From Flavobacteriaceae bacterium (GTDB lineage Bacteria > Bacteroidota > Bacteroidia > Flavobacteriales > Flavobacteriaceae): 64,000 nt of DNA. Positions 34,519 to 42,851 of this stretch are shown piece after piece. Location: positions 124,001-188,000 of the forward strand of contig JABABD010000016.1 of the NCBI GenBank assembly GCA_014238425.1, in the 5' to 3' direction. The position numbers and the translations under genes are program-made. The stretch's first letter is position 1; each line of letters opens with the position of its first letter. Below the pieces are notes generated by a model, which was not told where the DNA came from, did not search any database, and saw nothing but the letters and a program-made list of their open reading frames with translations.

Positions 34519-35556
34519 ATGATAACAGCGTCCTATCACAAATACAATCTTGATTTCAAGCGCCCAAGTGGTACTTCCAGAGGAGTGCTAACAACTAAGG
34601 AAACGTGGTTTGTTATTATCGAAAATGATGGTAGAAGAGGTGTTGGCGAATGTGGTCTCTTAAGAGGATTAAGCATTGATGATAGACCTGATTATGAAAA
34701 AAAACTTAAATGGGTTTGTACAAACATACAAATAGGCATTGAAGATTTATTAAGTAAACTTGTCGAATTTCCTAGCATCCAATTCGGACTAGAAATGGCA
34801 TTCAAATCTCTTGAAAGAACTGATGCATTTGAATTGTTCCCATCAAATTTTACTCAAGGAACAGATTCGATCCCCATCAATGGCCTCATTTGGATGGGAG
34901 ATAAGAGGTTTATGAAAACTCAAATTATTGAAAAAATTGAGGCAGGCTTTAATTGTATAAAACTGAAAATTGGAGCTATTGATTTCTTAACAGAATTAGA
35001 ACTTCTCGATGCTATTAGGAAAGAATTCTCTAGAGAAACAATTGAATTGCGAGTTGATGCTAACGGTGCTTTTTCAGTATCTGATGCATTAGAAAAATTA
35101 AAACGCTTGTCGACATTCGACTTGCATTCTATCGAGCAACCTATCAAACAGGGACAATGGCAAGATATGGCACGACTATGCGAAATTACACCTCTGCCAA
35201 TTGCTTTAGATGAAGAATTAATTGGCGTATTTGGTGTAACAAAAAAGAAAGAACTAATACAAACTATACGACCACAGTATATCATTTTAAAACCTAGTTT
35301 GATAGGTGGTTTTAAAGGAAGTAATGAATGGATAGATATGGCGAAGACATTAAATGTAGATTGGTGGATCACTAGTGCATTAGAAAGCAACGTAGGATTG
35401 AATGCTATAGCACAATACACGTACACAAAACAAAATAAAATGCCGCAAGGACTTGGGACTGGAGGTTTATACACTAATAATTTTCAATCGCCATTAAGAG
35501 TAAAAAATGGTACCTTGCTATACGATAATACTACTAATTGGAAATTTGATTTATAA
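34519..35556 (+). CDS. menC: O-succinylbenzoate synthase
   Basis: A 345-residue enolase-superfamily dehydratase that makes o-succinylbenzoate. The KLK base motif (Lys148/Lys150), Mg ligands Asp180, Glu206 and Asp231, and the second base Lys258 in ILKPSLIGG are all present. The length is normal for the Bacteroidota form. The stop codon overlaps the start of the CPBP protease gene by one base, linking it in an operon with that gene and menE. Confidence 0.95.
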   Translation: MITASYHKYNLDFKRPSGTSRGVLTTKETWFVIIENDGRRGVGECGLLRGLSIDDRPDYEKKLKWVCTNIQIGIEDLLSKLVEFPSIQFGLEMAFKSLERTDAFELFPSNFTQGTDSIPINGLIWMGDKRFMKTQIIEKIEAGFNCIKLKIGAIDFLTELELLDAIRKEFSRETIELRVDANGAFSVSDALEKLKRLSTFDLHSIEQPIKQGQWQDMARLCEITPLPIALDEELIGVFGVTKKKELIQTIRPQYIILKPSLIGGFKGSNEWIDMAKTLNVDWWITSALESNVGLNAIAQYTYTKQNKMPQGLGTGGLYTNNFQSPLRVKNGTLLYDNTTNWKFDL

Positions 35557-36740
35557 TGAATTATATACAACAAGCATTTAAAGTAAAACATGATTTTTGG
35601 AGATATTTAATAGGCTCTCTCATTGTATTTATTGCAGCTATGATAGGACAAATACCCTTTACAGGTGCAGTCTTTTTTCAGGCTGCTGAAAATAGAGAGG
35701 ATATAACGAAAATGACAGCAGATAGGATGATGCAAATCCTAGAACCTAACATGAATTTGTTTTTAATGCTTATATCTTTTGTTTTCGCCATGCTAGCGCT
35801 TTATTTCGTTGTTAAGCTTCTGCATAAGCAAACGATGACGTCTTTAACGACTACTAGAAAAAAAATTGACTGGAAGCGTATTTGGTTCGCTTTCATATTT
35901 TGGGGAATTATATCCTCAGGATTAGTGCTTTTGGATTATTATTTCGCGCCTGAAGATTATGTCTATAATTTTGAATGGCAACGATTTGCTGTTTTAGCAG
36001 TTATTGCTATTGTATTAGTTCCAATCCAAACGAGTGTTGAAGAATACATTTTTCGTGGCTATTTAATGCAAGGATTTGGGACTGCTACTAAGGATTATTT
36101 ATTTCCAATTGGTTTTATTTTTTCGTTGATTGGAATTCCTCTGTTTTTTTATCTTCAATCAATATTTGAGTTGGGCCTTTTATATTCTGTAGGTTTATTG
36201 TTAGCATTAATAATAGCATTTACAGTTATTTTTTTCATTTTAAAATCCAGTAAAGCGTTATCTTCTGAAGGATATAAAAATCTTTATTTAGGAATGAAGA
36301 AAAGGTGGGTTCCACTTCTTATTACATCCCTAATATTTGGCGGGTTACATATTGCAAATCCAGAAGTCGATAAACTCGGCAATTTGATAATGATTTACTA
36401 CATAGGTACAGGCTTGTTTTTAGGAATTATCACCCTTATGGATGAAGGCCTTGAACTTGCATTAGGATTTCATGCAGCTAATAATTTATTTACTGCGTTA
36501 TTGGTCACAGCAGACTGGACCGCTTTTCAAACACATTCTATATTAAAAGATGTAGCGGAGCCAGAATTAGGATTCATCGATTTAGCATTACCAGTATTCA
36601 TCATATTCCCGATATTACTTTTTATTTTTGCTAAGAAATATAAATGGACCAATTGGAAGGATAAGTTATTTGGTACTATTGAAGAGCTACCAGCTGAAGA
36701 TTACCAAGTCATAGGAGAAGACCTTGATTCCTCACTATAA
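35556..36740 (+). CDS. CPBP-family intramembrane metalloprotease
   Basis: A 394-residue membrane protein with about eight helices. The Abi/CPBP motifs are EEYIFRGY with Glu162/Glu163 and Arg167, a second motif FGGLHIAN and a third FHAANN, which together form the Rce1-like active site. CPBP proteins cleave membrane-bound or lipidated substrates, or give self-immunity to peptides. The position between menC and menE, overlapping both (1 bp and 17 bp), shows tight transcriptional and translational coupling rather than a shared pathway. Confidence 0.92.
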   Translation: MNYIQQAFKVKHDFWRYLIGSLIVFIAAMIGQIPFTGAVFFQAAENREDITKMTADRMMQILEPNMNLFLMLISFVFAMLALYFVVKLLHKQTMTSLTTTRKKIDWKRIWFAFIFWGIISSGLVLLDYYFAPEDYVYNFEWQRFAVLAVIAIVLVPIQTSVEEYIFRGYLMQGFGTATKDYLFPIGFIFSLIGIPLFFYLQSIFELGLLYSVGLLLALIIAFTVIFFILKSSKALSSEGYKNLYLGMKKRWVPLLITSLIFGGLHIANPEVDKLGNLIMIYYIGTGLFLGIITLMDEGLELALGFHAANNLFTALLVTADWTAFQTHSILKDVAEPELGFIDLALPVFIIFPILLFIFAKKYKWTNWKDKLFGTIEELPAEDYQVIGEDLDSSL

Positions 36741-37809
36741 AAAAATACATAACAAGTTCCGATATAACGGAATAGCATATGGTCGTAAAGACCTGAAGGA
36801 AGTTGCCTATAGTTTTGTAAAAGAAGGGGATTCTTTTGAAAAAAGTATAGGTGACTTTTTGTTGATATGGCTTGATGCTAATGACTATGTATTAGTAAAA
36901 ACTTCTGGTACTACAGGAGCCCCAAAAACTATCACTCTTAAAAAGCAATCTATGGTTAATTCTGTCATTGCTACAGGTGATTATTTTGACTTAAAGCCTG
37001 GACAATCTGCATTGCTTTGTCTATCCTCAGAATTTATTGCTGGAAAAATGATGCTTGTTAGAGCTATGGTTCTTGGTCTTCAATTGGATAGCGTTGCCCC
37101 TTCTTCAAGTCCTTTGTATGGCATAAAAAAAGCTTATGATTTCTCAGCAATGGTACCTCTTCAGGTTCAAAATTCTATGAGTCAATTGCACCAGATACAA
37201 AAATTGATTATTGGAGGAGCTCAGGTTTCAAATAGTCTTATTGAAAAGCTACAAGAAAAAGAGACGAAGGCATTCGCCACATATGGTATGACCGAAACCA
37301 TCACACATATTGCAGCAAAACCACTTAATCATATAAGGCGTGTCACCTTGAGCGAAGTCGAAAGGTCATTATTTAAGTTATTTCCCAAAATATCAGTATC
37401 TCAAGACAAACGCAATTGCCTAATTATTGAAGCACCACATTTATTTGATGGAAAAGTCGTAACCAATGATATAGTAAAGCTTCATTCTGATTCGGAATTT
37501 GAACTCCTTGGACGTTATGATAATGTGATTAATTCGGGAGGGATTAAGCTGTTTCCTGAACAGATAGAAGCAAAGCTTTCAAAAGTCATTCAAAATCGAT
37601 TTTTTATCGCATCTGAGGCAGATGATCTATTAGGCGAAAGAGTTGTATTGATTATGGAGTCTGAAAGCTCCTTATCAAATATCACTTTTGATAGTTTAGA
37701 CAGTTACGAAACACCCAAAGCAGTTTACGCCGTACCAGTATTTGTTGAAACAAGCACTGGTAAAATCAATAGAAAAAAATCGTTAGAGTTGGCTATTAGT
37801 TTAAGTTAA
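36724..37809 (+). CDS. menE: O-succinylbenzoate-CoA ligase, short Bacteroidota form
   Basis: The TTG at 36724 is chosen because the sequence from IPHYKKIHNKF on is conserved-looking and no in-frame ATG precedes the domain; it overlaps the CPBP gene by 17 bp. The 361-residue AMP-binding enzyme has the P-loop TSGTTGAPKTI, the YGMTET motif and GRYDNVINSGGIKLFPEQIE. It is shorter than the roughly 450-residue MenE of enterobacteria and bacilli, as usual in Flavobacteriia. Residues 207-214 (VTLSEVER) are encoded by a REP-like palindrome and look like an in-frame insertion in a surface loop. Activity is probably kept, as all motifs lie outside it. Confidence 0.9.
   Translation: MIPHYKKIHNKFRYNGIAYGRKDLKEVAYSFVKEGDSFEKSIGDFLLIWLDANDYVLVKTSGTTGAPKTITLKKQSMVNSVIATGDYFDLKPGQSALLCLSSEFIAGKMMLVRAMVLGLQLDSVAPSSSPLYGIKKAYDFSAMVPLQVQNSMSQLHQIQKLIIGGAQVSNSLIEKLQEKETKAFATYGMTETITHIAAKPLNHIRRVTLSEVERSLFKLFPKISVSQDKRNCLIIEAPHLFDGKVVTNDIVKLHSDSEFELLGRYDNVINSGGIKLFPEQIEAKLSKVIQNRFFIASEADDLLGERVVLIMESESSLSNITFDSLDSYETPKAVYAVPVFVETSTGKINRKKSLELAISLS
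37341..37368. repeat. REP-like palindrome inside the menE coding sequence
   Basis: GTCACCTT-GAGCGAAGTCGA-AAGGTCA has ACCTT/AAGGT arms (37345-37349, 37362-37366) and the same core as the element at 11971. It is read in frame as VTLSEVERS, between the YGMTET motif and the C-terminal domain of MenE. Confidence 0.65.
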
Positions 37810-37896
37810 CTCATTCAAATAACCCCTTCACTCATTCTCGCTTTTATAAAATTGAATTGGATTTTAAGTTTACTGTGAATTTAAAACCATTCCAAT

Positions 37897-38514
37897 ATGA
37901 AAACATTAATGATATTCGTAACAACAATGCTGGTGGCATTGTCGTTGCAAGCGCAAGAAAATGATATCAACACCTACTCTGTAAGTTTAGGTGATTTTAT
38001 AAATTTTATAGTGGATCACTATGAGTATCAGGACCCAGAAGAAGAGAATGAAGCGAATAAAAATATCGTTTTTCTAATCCAAGTTGCAAACACCGATATA
38101 TCTGCTGAAGATATGATCATTCTTAAACAGGGATTCAAGTTATTATCAGAACGTTTAAATGATTATAATTCGATTTCGATACTAACCTATTTTGGTTATA
38201 ATGGTATTGCAATGGATTTTGTAGCACCTTCAGAATTGGACGATATTTATGATACTCTTAGTGATTTGAAATCTAGCATAGATGAGTTTCATAATGATGG
38301 GATTGAATTAGCCTATAAATACGTTAATGAGAATTATGTTGAAGACGCAGAAAGCTCAATAGTTATAGTAAGAAACCCTAAAACAATAAACCTAGATCTT
38401 GCCGTATTATCAAAGACCGAAATAAAAAAATTGAAACGAAAGAAAAAGAAGAAAGAAATAATGAAAGTGGCAGTAAGTCTATTACCAGAAATCATTGCCA
38501 TATTAAAAAATTAA
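37897..38514 (+). CDS. Secreted protein with a degenerate von Willebrand A-like domain
   Basis: A 205-residue protein with a signal peptide (cleaved after LQAQ, residue 20). Residues about 52-155 follow the VWA/YfbK pattern closely: a central strand (IVFLIQV), helix (ILKQGFKLLSERLNDYNSI), strand (SILTYFGYNGIAMDF), and GIELAYKYVNENYV. The MIDAS signature DxSxS is replaced by QVANTD, so metal-ion binding at that site is unlikely. A Lys-rich stretch and a hydrophobic helix close the protein. It lies upstream of a gene with an intact secreted VWA domain (40535). A non-metal adhesion or scaffolding role is inferred. Confidence 0.72.
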   Translation: MKTLMIFVTTMLVALSLQAQENDINTYSVSLGDFINFIVDHYEYQDPEEENEANKNIVFLIQVANTDISAEDMIILKQGFKLLSERLNDYNSISILTYFGYNGIAMDFVAPSELDDIYDTLSDLKSSIDEFHNDGIELAYKYVNENYVEDAESSIVIVRNPKTINLDLAVLSKTEIKKLKRKKKKKEIMKVAVSLLPEIIAILKN

Positions 38515-38569
38515 TTCAAACCGTGATTGATTAGTTAATTGCAATAATAGTTTGCAATACGGTTTGCTT

Positions 38570-38614
38570 AAAAAGGAACGTCCCGATAATTATCGGGATT
38601 GCGTTCCTTTTTTT
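38570..38614 (+). terminator. Nested double-hairpin terminator
   Basis: Outer arms AAAAAGGAACG / CGTTCCTTTTTTT enclose a complete inner palindrome CCCGATAATTATCGGG (38582-38597). The inner unit is a common dispersed palindrome in Flavobacteriia. It follows the VWA-like gene by 55 bp. Confidence 0.85.
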
Positions 38615-38615
38615 G

Positions 38616-38623
38616 TATTTTTG
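38616..38623 (+). promoter_or_regulatory. Candidate -7 element for the Lys-rich secreted protein gene
   Basis: TATTTTTG lies directly after the terminator T-run and 16 bp before the ATG at 38640. A TTG 14 bp upstream is closer than usual. Confidence 0.4.
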
Positions 38624-38639
38624 AAATCGATAAATATTT

Positions 38640-39143
38640 ATGATGAATTACTTTAAGCACATACTAATAATACTATCTGTAACCCTGTTTCACCAAACAA
38701 CATTTGCGCAAAATGCGGAAGGTCAACTTCGTGGTTCAAGAGGATATATTCCTAACCCTAGCGCAAGACCATCAGCTTATGCCGAAAGAACGAATAATGC
38801 AGTGTCTCTAGTTGAACAGCAGATGCCTGTATATATTGAAAACTTGAAGTTAGATGCATTTAAGGCCGAAATAGTAAAATCAAATCTTTTTGAGTATCAT
38901 AATAAAAAGGAAAATTTAAGAGTAGATTATGGCGTTGGTTTTTCTGAAAAACAAGATGCTTATATAAAATTGGAAGAGGAGCTGCATATCAACTTACAAT
39001 CCATTTTAACACCTAAAGAATTGGTGGAATTCAAGAAAGTTCAATTCATGAGTCCCAAGGAAGAGAAAAAGGCAAGACGTAAAAAGAAGAAAAGGAAGAA
39101 AAAAAATAAAAAGACTGATAAAAATGAAAAAGGAACGCATTGA
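38640..39143 (+). CDS. Small secreted protein with a Lys-rich tail
   Basis: A 167-residue protein with a signal peptide (cleavage after FAQ, residue 24). The middle is helical and contains pieces like SILTPKELVEFKKVQFM. That resembles the small Spy/heavy-metal-resistance-like helical periplasmic proteins in Bacteroidota, but I cannot prove it. The last 30 residues are almost all Lys, Arg and Asn. The stop codon lies in the loop of its own terminator. Function unknown. Confidence 0.75.
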   Translation: MMNYFKHILIILSVTLFHQTTFAQNAEGQLRGSRGYIPNPSARPSAYAERTNNAVSLVEQQMPVYIENLKLDAFKAEIVKSNLFEYHNKKENLRVDYGVGFSEKQDAYIKLEEELHINLQSILTPKELVEFKKVQFMSPKEEKKARRKKKKRKKKNKKTDKNEKGTH

Positions 39144-39160
39144 AAAGCGTTCCTTTTTTT
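39127..39160 (+). terminator. Terminator that overlaps the end of the coding sequence
   Basis: AAAAAGGAACGC (39127-39138, still coding) pairs with GCGTTCCTTTTTTT (39147-39160). The stop codon TGA (39141-39143) is in the 8-base loop. The stem is nearly the same sequence as the outer stem of the terminator at 38570. Confidence 0.9.
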
Positions 39161-39186
39161 ATTACTTTTAAGTCAAATGTTGGCCT

Positions 39187-40509
39187 ATGAAAAAATTACT
39201 CATACTATTAGCTTTCTTCATAACAGATAGTGCAACATCTCAGATACTACCATTGAAAGATAGAGCTGCTACTATAGATAATATCTTAAAAGATAAGTTC
39301 GACAATTTGCTTCCGAAGCTTATGGATCGGACAGATATAGATATGTGGGTTATAATATCTAGAGAGTATAATGAGGATCCAGTGCTAAAAACGATGCTAC
39401 CTTCATTATGGTTAAACGCGAGAAGAAGAACCATATTAGTTTTTTTTAATAACAAAGAAAAAGGATTCTTTGAAAAATTTGCTGTGGCGCGCTATAATGT
39501 TGGAGAGAATATTAATTCTGCTTGGGACAAAGAAAAAGAACCCAGCCAATGGAATGCCTTATTTAAAATAATAAAGGAACGAAACCCAAAAAAAATTGGG
39601 TTAAATATGTCTGAACATTTTGGGATCGCTGATGGATTGGTAAAGACAGATTACGATTGGTTTACAAAAGATTTGCCCGAAGATTATAAATCCAGAATTG
39701 TGTCTGCAGAAAAATTGGCCATAAGTTGGATAGAGACTCGCACAGAAACTGAAATGGCATTATTTAAAAATCTTACTCAGTTAACGCATGACATTATTGC
39801 TGAAGCTTTTTCAAGTAAAGTCATTGTGCCAGGCAAAACCACTACTGAAGATGTCGTTTGGTACATGAGGCAAAAGGTTAATGATCTGGGCCTGAAAACA
39901 TGGTTTCATCCTACCGTTGATATACAAAGAAACAGTGAAGAATTAGGAAGTCATATTACTTCTTTTTCTAAGGGAGAATCAACCAATGTCATACAAAAAG
40001 GAGATTTATTGCACTGTGATTTCGGAATTACCTACCTCAGATTAAATACAGACTGCCAACAGCATGCTTATGTGCTTAAAGATGGAGAAGAAGAGGTGCC
40101 ATTGTTTCTAGATCATGCCTTAAAAAAAGGCAATAGGTTACAAGATATTTTGACAAGTAATTTTAAAGTTGGTAGAACAGGCAATGATATTCTGCTAAAA
40201 TCTTTAAAAGAAGCAAAGACGGAAGGTTTGAAGCCTTCAATTTATACGCATCCTCTTGGGCTTTATGGACATTCATCTGGATCAACCATTGGCATGTGGG
40301 ACTCTCAAGGTGGCGTACCGTTTAACGGGGATTATCCAATGTTTGAAAATACGGCTTACGCTATTGAATTGAATACCACAGTACACATACCAGAATGGAA
40401 TCGAGATATTCGCATTATGCTTGAAGAACCTGGTTTTTTTGGCGAATACGGATTTAGGTATATAGATAATAGACAAGAATATATTATACCAATAGCTACA
40501 AATGAGTAA
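39187..40509 (+). CDS. Secreted M24-family metallopeptidase (Xaa-Pro aminopeptidase-like)
   Basis: A 440-residue exported protein: signal peptide 1-19, a creatinase-like N-terminal domain (about 20-185), then the pita-bread M24 domain. The metal ligands appear as the Asp in LLHCDFGITYLRLNTD (two Asp), the His in HPLGLYGHSSG, and Glu in AIELNTTVHIPEW and the final EYGFRYIDNRQEY segment. It would cleave an N-terminal residue before proline in the periplasm. The gene follows the Lys-rich protein gene by 43 bp, beyond that gene's terminator, so it likely has its own promoter. Confidence 0.88.
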   Translation: MKKLLILLAFFITDSATSQILPLKDRAATIDNILKDKFDNLLPKLMDRTDIDMWVIISREYNEDPVLKTMLPSLWLNARRRTILVFFNNKEKGFFEKFAVARYNVGENINSAWDKEKEPSQWNALFKIIKERNPKKIGLNMSEHFGIADGLVKTDYDWFTKDLPEDYKSRIVSAEKLAISWIETRTETEMALFKNLTQLTHDIIAEAFSSKVIVPGKTTTEDVVWYMRQKVNDLGLKTWFHPTVDIQRNSEELGSHITSFSKGESTNVIQKGDLLHCDFGITYLRLNTDCQQHAYVLKDGEEEVPLFLDHALKKGNRLQDILTSNFKVGRTGNDILLKSLKEAKTEGLKPSIYTHPLGLYGHSSGSTIGMWDSQGGVPFNGDYPMFENTAYAIELNTTVHIPEWNRDIRIMLEEPGFFGEYGFRYIDNRQEYIIPIATNE

Positions 40510-40534
40510 ATAATAATATTTTAAAAATCGAAAA

Positions 40535-42727
40535 ATGAAAAAATTAATCACCTTCATTGTGTTTTTAAGCTTATTAGGCATTAACGATCTTGTTGCTCAA
40601 TCTGACGTGACCATATATTGGGATGCCTCTTATTCAATGAAAGATAGGAATATAGACAGGGAGTTTAATTACCTGAATAACTATTTCAAAAAATATAAAA
40701 ATGCAAAAACACATCTGGTAGTTTTTAGCAACGATATCATCCTAGAAGAAAATTTTGATATTAAAGAAGGAAATTGGAATAACTTAAGAAATGAACTTCA
40801 AAGTACGGTATATGATGGAGCTACTTATTATTCAACCTTATTTAAGCATGATTCTAATTCTTTCATCATTTTTACCGATGGTATCGAAAACCTTGATAAA
40901 CTAGAACCTCCAATTAATAAACCAATAACTATTGTCTCAACAATATCAAATCAAAATGCAGCAAAACTTAAAAGAATTGCTGATGCTTCTAAAGGGAGTT
41001 ATGTGGTCCTTGATAAAGATTTTGATATCCCTAAAAAAAATAGCCAATCTGTATCTTTTGACACTGCTGAGGATGGTCTGATTACTGGTATTGTAACTAG
41101 TGGAGGAGAGGCTTTGCCATTGGCAAATATTGTCAATAAACGAACTAGTAAATCTGCTACCAGTACCGTAGATGGGCAGTATAGTATCGAAGCAGAAAGA
41201 GGTGATATATTGGTCTTTACTTTTCTTGGTAAAAAAACCGTTAATGTGAAAGTTCTTACGAATCAAATGAACATACGTATGATAGATATCAACCAGGTCT
41301 TAGACGAGGTTGTAGTAAAAGCAGAAGTAGATACTGAAGAATTAGTAAATACGGGAAATACAACAATCGACAAGAAACGATTAGGATATGACGTAAAGAC
41401 GATTAATAAAGATGATATTTCAGCAATAGATACAGATGTTATCGGTGCTGTAAAAGGGCAATTTGCAAATTTACAAATTGCCAATGATGTCTATAATAAA
41501 GTAGATTTAAGTCAATTTACCGGCAGAGGCAGGAATATGAGTATACTGTTAAATCAGTATGGTTTAATTGTGGTAGACGGCGTACCACAAGAACAATCAA
41601 ATTCTGGAGCAGGAAGTCAGTTTGGAAGCAGAACAGCAGGATCCATAGATCCAGAAATGATAGAAAGTATTACATATTTAAAAGGCTTGGCAGCAACTAA
41701 TAAATATGGAACTTTAGGTAGAAATGGCGTTCTTTTGATCACTACTAAAAACGCACTTTCTGGTAAAGACAAGAGGAAGAAAGATATAGTGCTTGGCACT
41801 ACTGCTACGTATTCTGATAGTGCAGAACTTATGGAAAAGCTACCAGAGACAAATTATATGAAGGCACTTCAAAAAGCTAAATCGGTAGATGAAGCTTTCA
41901 AGATATATCTCATGCAAAGAGAAAAGCATGGGACTAAAGCTGAATATTTTATTGATAGTTATGACTATTTTAAAGGATGGAATAATAACTATATGTCAAA
42001 TAGGATTTTGTCCAATATTTATGAATCGTTTTTTGATACTGCCGAAATATTAAGAGCATTGGCTTTTAAGCAAACTAATAGCAAAGCTTTTGAAGAGGCT
42101 TTGTTTACTTATAAAAGAATACTAAAATTAAAACCAAATCAAGCACAATCATATACAGATGTGGCTAGAGCTGAGATAATGAATGGCCATTTTCAAGAAG
42201 CACTTAAGATATATGATAGAATAGATAAAATGAGAAACATAGGTAAATCTAATTTTACTGGAATTGAAAAAACCGTTAATAATGACTTTAAGAACCTTAT
42301 AAGTTTGCATAAAAAAGATTTGAATACCGCAGGTGTCAATCCTAAATTCTTGAAAACGGTAAAACATAAAGCACGCATTATTTTTGAATGGAACAATCCA
42401 GATACCGAATTTGATTTACAAATAGTCAACCCTCAAAAACGTTTCTTTACATGGGAACATACGAAATCAAAATCTGCACAACGAATAGCAGAAGAAAAAC
42501 AGCAAGGATACGGACTGGAAGAGTTTTACCTCACGTCTTCAGATGTTGGAGAATGGTTGTTTAATATTAAATATTTGGGTTCCGGAAAGTCTACAGATAT
42601 ACCTTCTTTTTTAAGAGTCACTATTTATAAAGATTTCGGGTATCCAAATCAGACCATGGAAACCTTAGTCATTAGATTGACCAAGAAAGGAAAATTACAG
42701 ACAGCTGTTAAACTAAAAATTAATTAA
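40535..42727 (+). CDS. Secreted VWA + carboxypeptidase-regulatory + TonB-plug + TPR protein
   Basis: A 730-residue exported protein with an unusual domain order. After a signal peptide (1-22) comes a VWA domain (about 24-170) with intact MIDAS: Asp30-x-Ser32-x-Ser34, Thr97, Asp115. Next is a CarboxypepD_reg-like beta sandwich (about 182-250), as found at the front of SusC-type receptors. Then comes a TonB-receptor plug-like domain (about 258-405) with LIVVDGVPQ and the ending GRNGVLLITTK. No 22-strand barrel follows. Instead there are helical TPR-like repeats (about 430-600) and a beta domain (about 610-730) with DTEFDLQIVNPQ, like DUF2135/YfaP modules. It may be a periplasmic or outer-membrane scaffold. 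Function unknown. Confidence 0.85.
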   Translation: MKKLITFIVFLSLLGINDLVAQSDVTIYWDASYSMKDRNIDREFNYLNNYFKKYKNAKTHLVVFSNDIILEENFDIKEGNWNNLRNELQSTVYDGATYYSTLFKHDSNSFIIFTDGIENLDKLEPPINKPITIVSTISNQNAAKLKRIADASKGSYVVLDKDFDIPKKNSQSVSFDTAEDGLITGIVTSGGEALPLANIVNKRTSKSATSTVDGQYSIEAERGDILVFTFLGKKTVNVKVLTNQMNIRMIDINQVLDEVVVKAEVDTEELVNTGNTTIDKKRLGYDVKTINKDDISAIDTDVIGAVKGQFANLQIANDVYNKVDLSQFTGRGRNMSILLNQYGLIVVDGVPQEQSNSGAGSQFGSRTAGSIDPEMIESITYLKGLAATNKYGTLGRNGVLLITTKNALSGKDKRKKDIVLGTTATYSDSAELMEKLPETNYMKALQKAKSVDEAFKIYLMQREKHGTKAEYFIDSYDYFKGWNNNYMSNRILSNIYESFFDTAEILRALAFKQTNSKAFEEALFTYKRILKLKPNQAQSYTDVARAEIMNGHFQEALKIYDRIDKMRNIGKSNFTGIEKTVNNDFKNLISLHKKDLNTAGVNPKFLKTVKHKARIIFEWNNPDTEFDLQIVNPQKRFFTWEHTKSKSAQRIAEEKQQGYGLEEFYLTSSDVGEWLFNIKYLGSGKSTDIPSFLRVTIYKDFGYPNQTMETLVIRLTKKGKLQTAVKLKIN

Positions 42728-42851
42728 TTTTTTGCAGTATTTGTATTTATCTGATTAATATAGAATGAGTTGTATTTTTTTTGTAAATTTAGATACTGCT
42801 AGCATTTTTTTGGTAGAATTTCCCCTTTAACTTTAATGTAAAATTGAAGTT

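Noticed and set aside
34920..35474. 184-residue ORF antisense to menC
   Set aside because: It lies wholly opposite a well-conserved enzyme gene, has biased Ser/Ile/Phe composition, and shows no domain.
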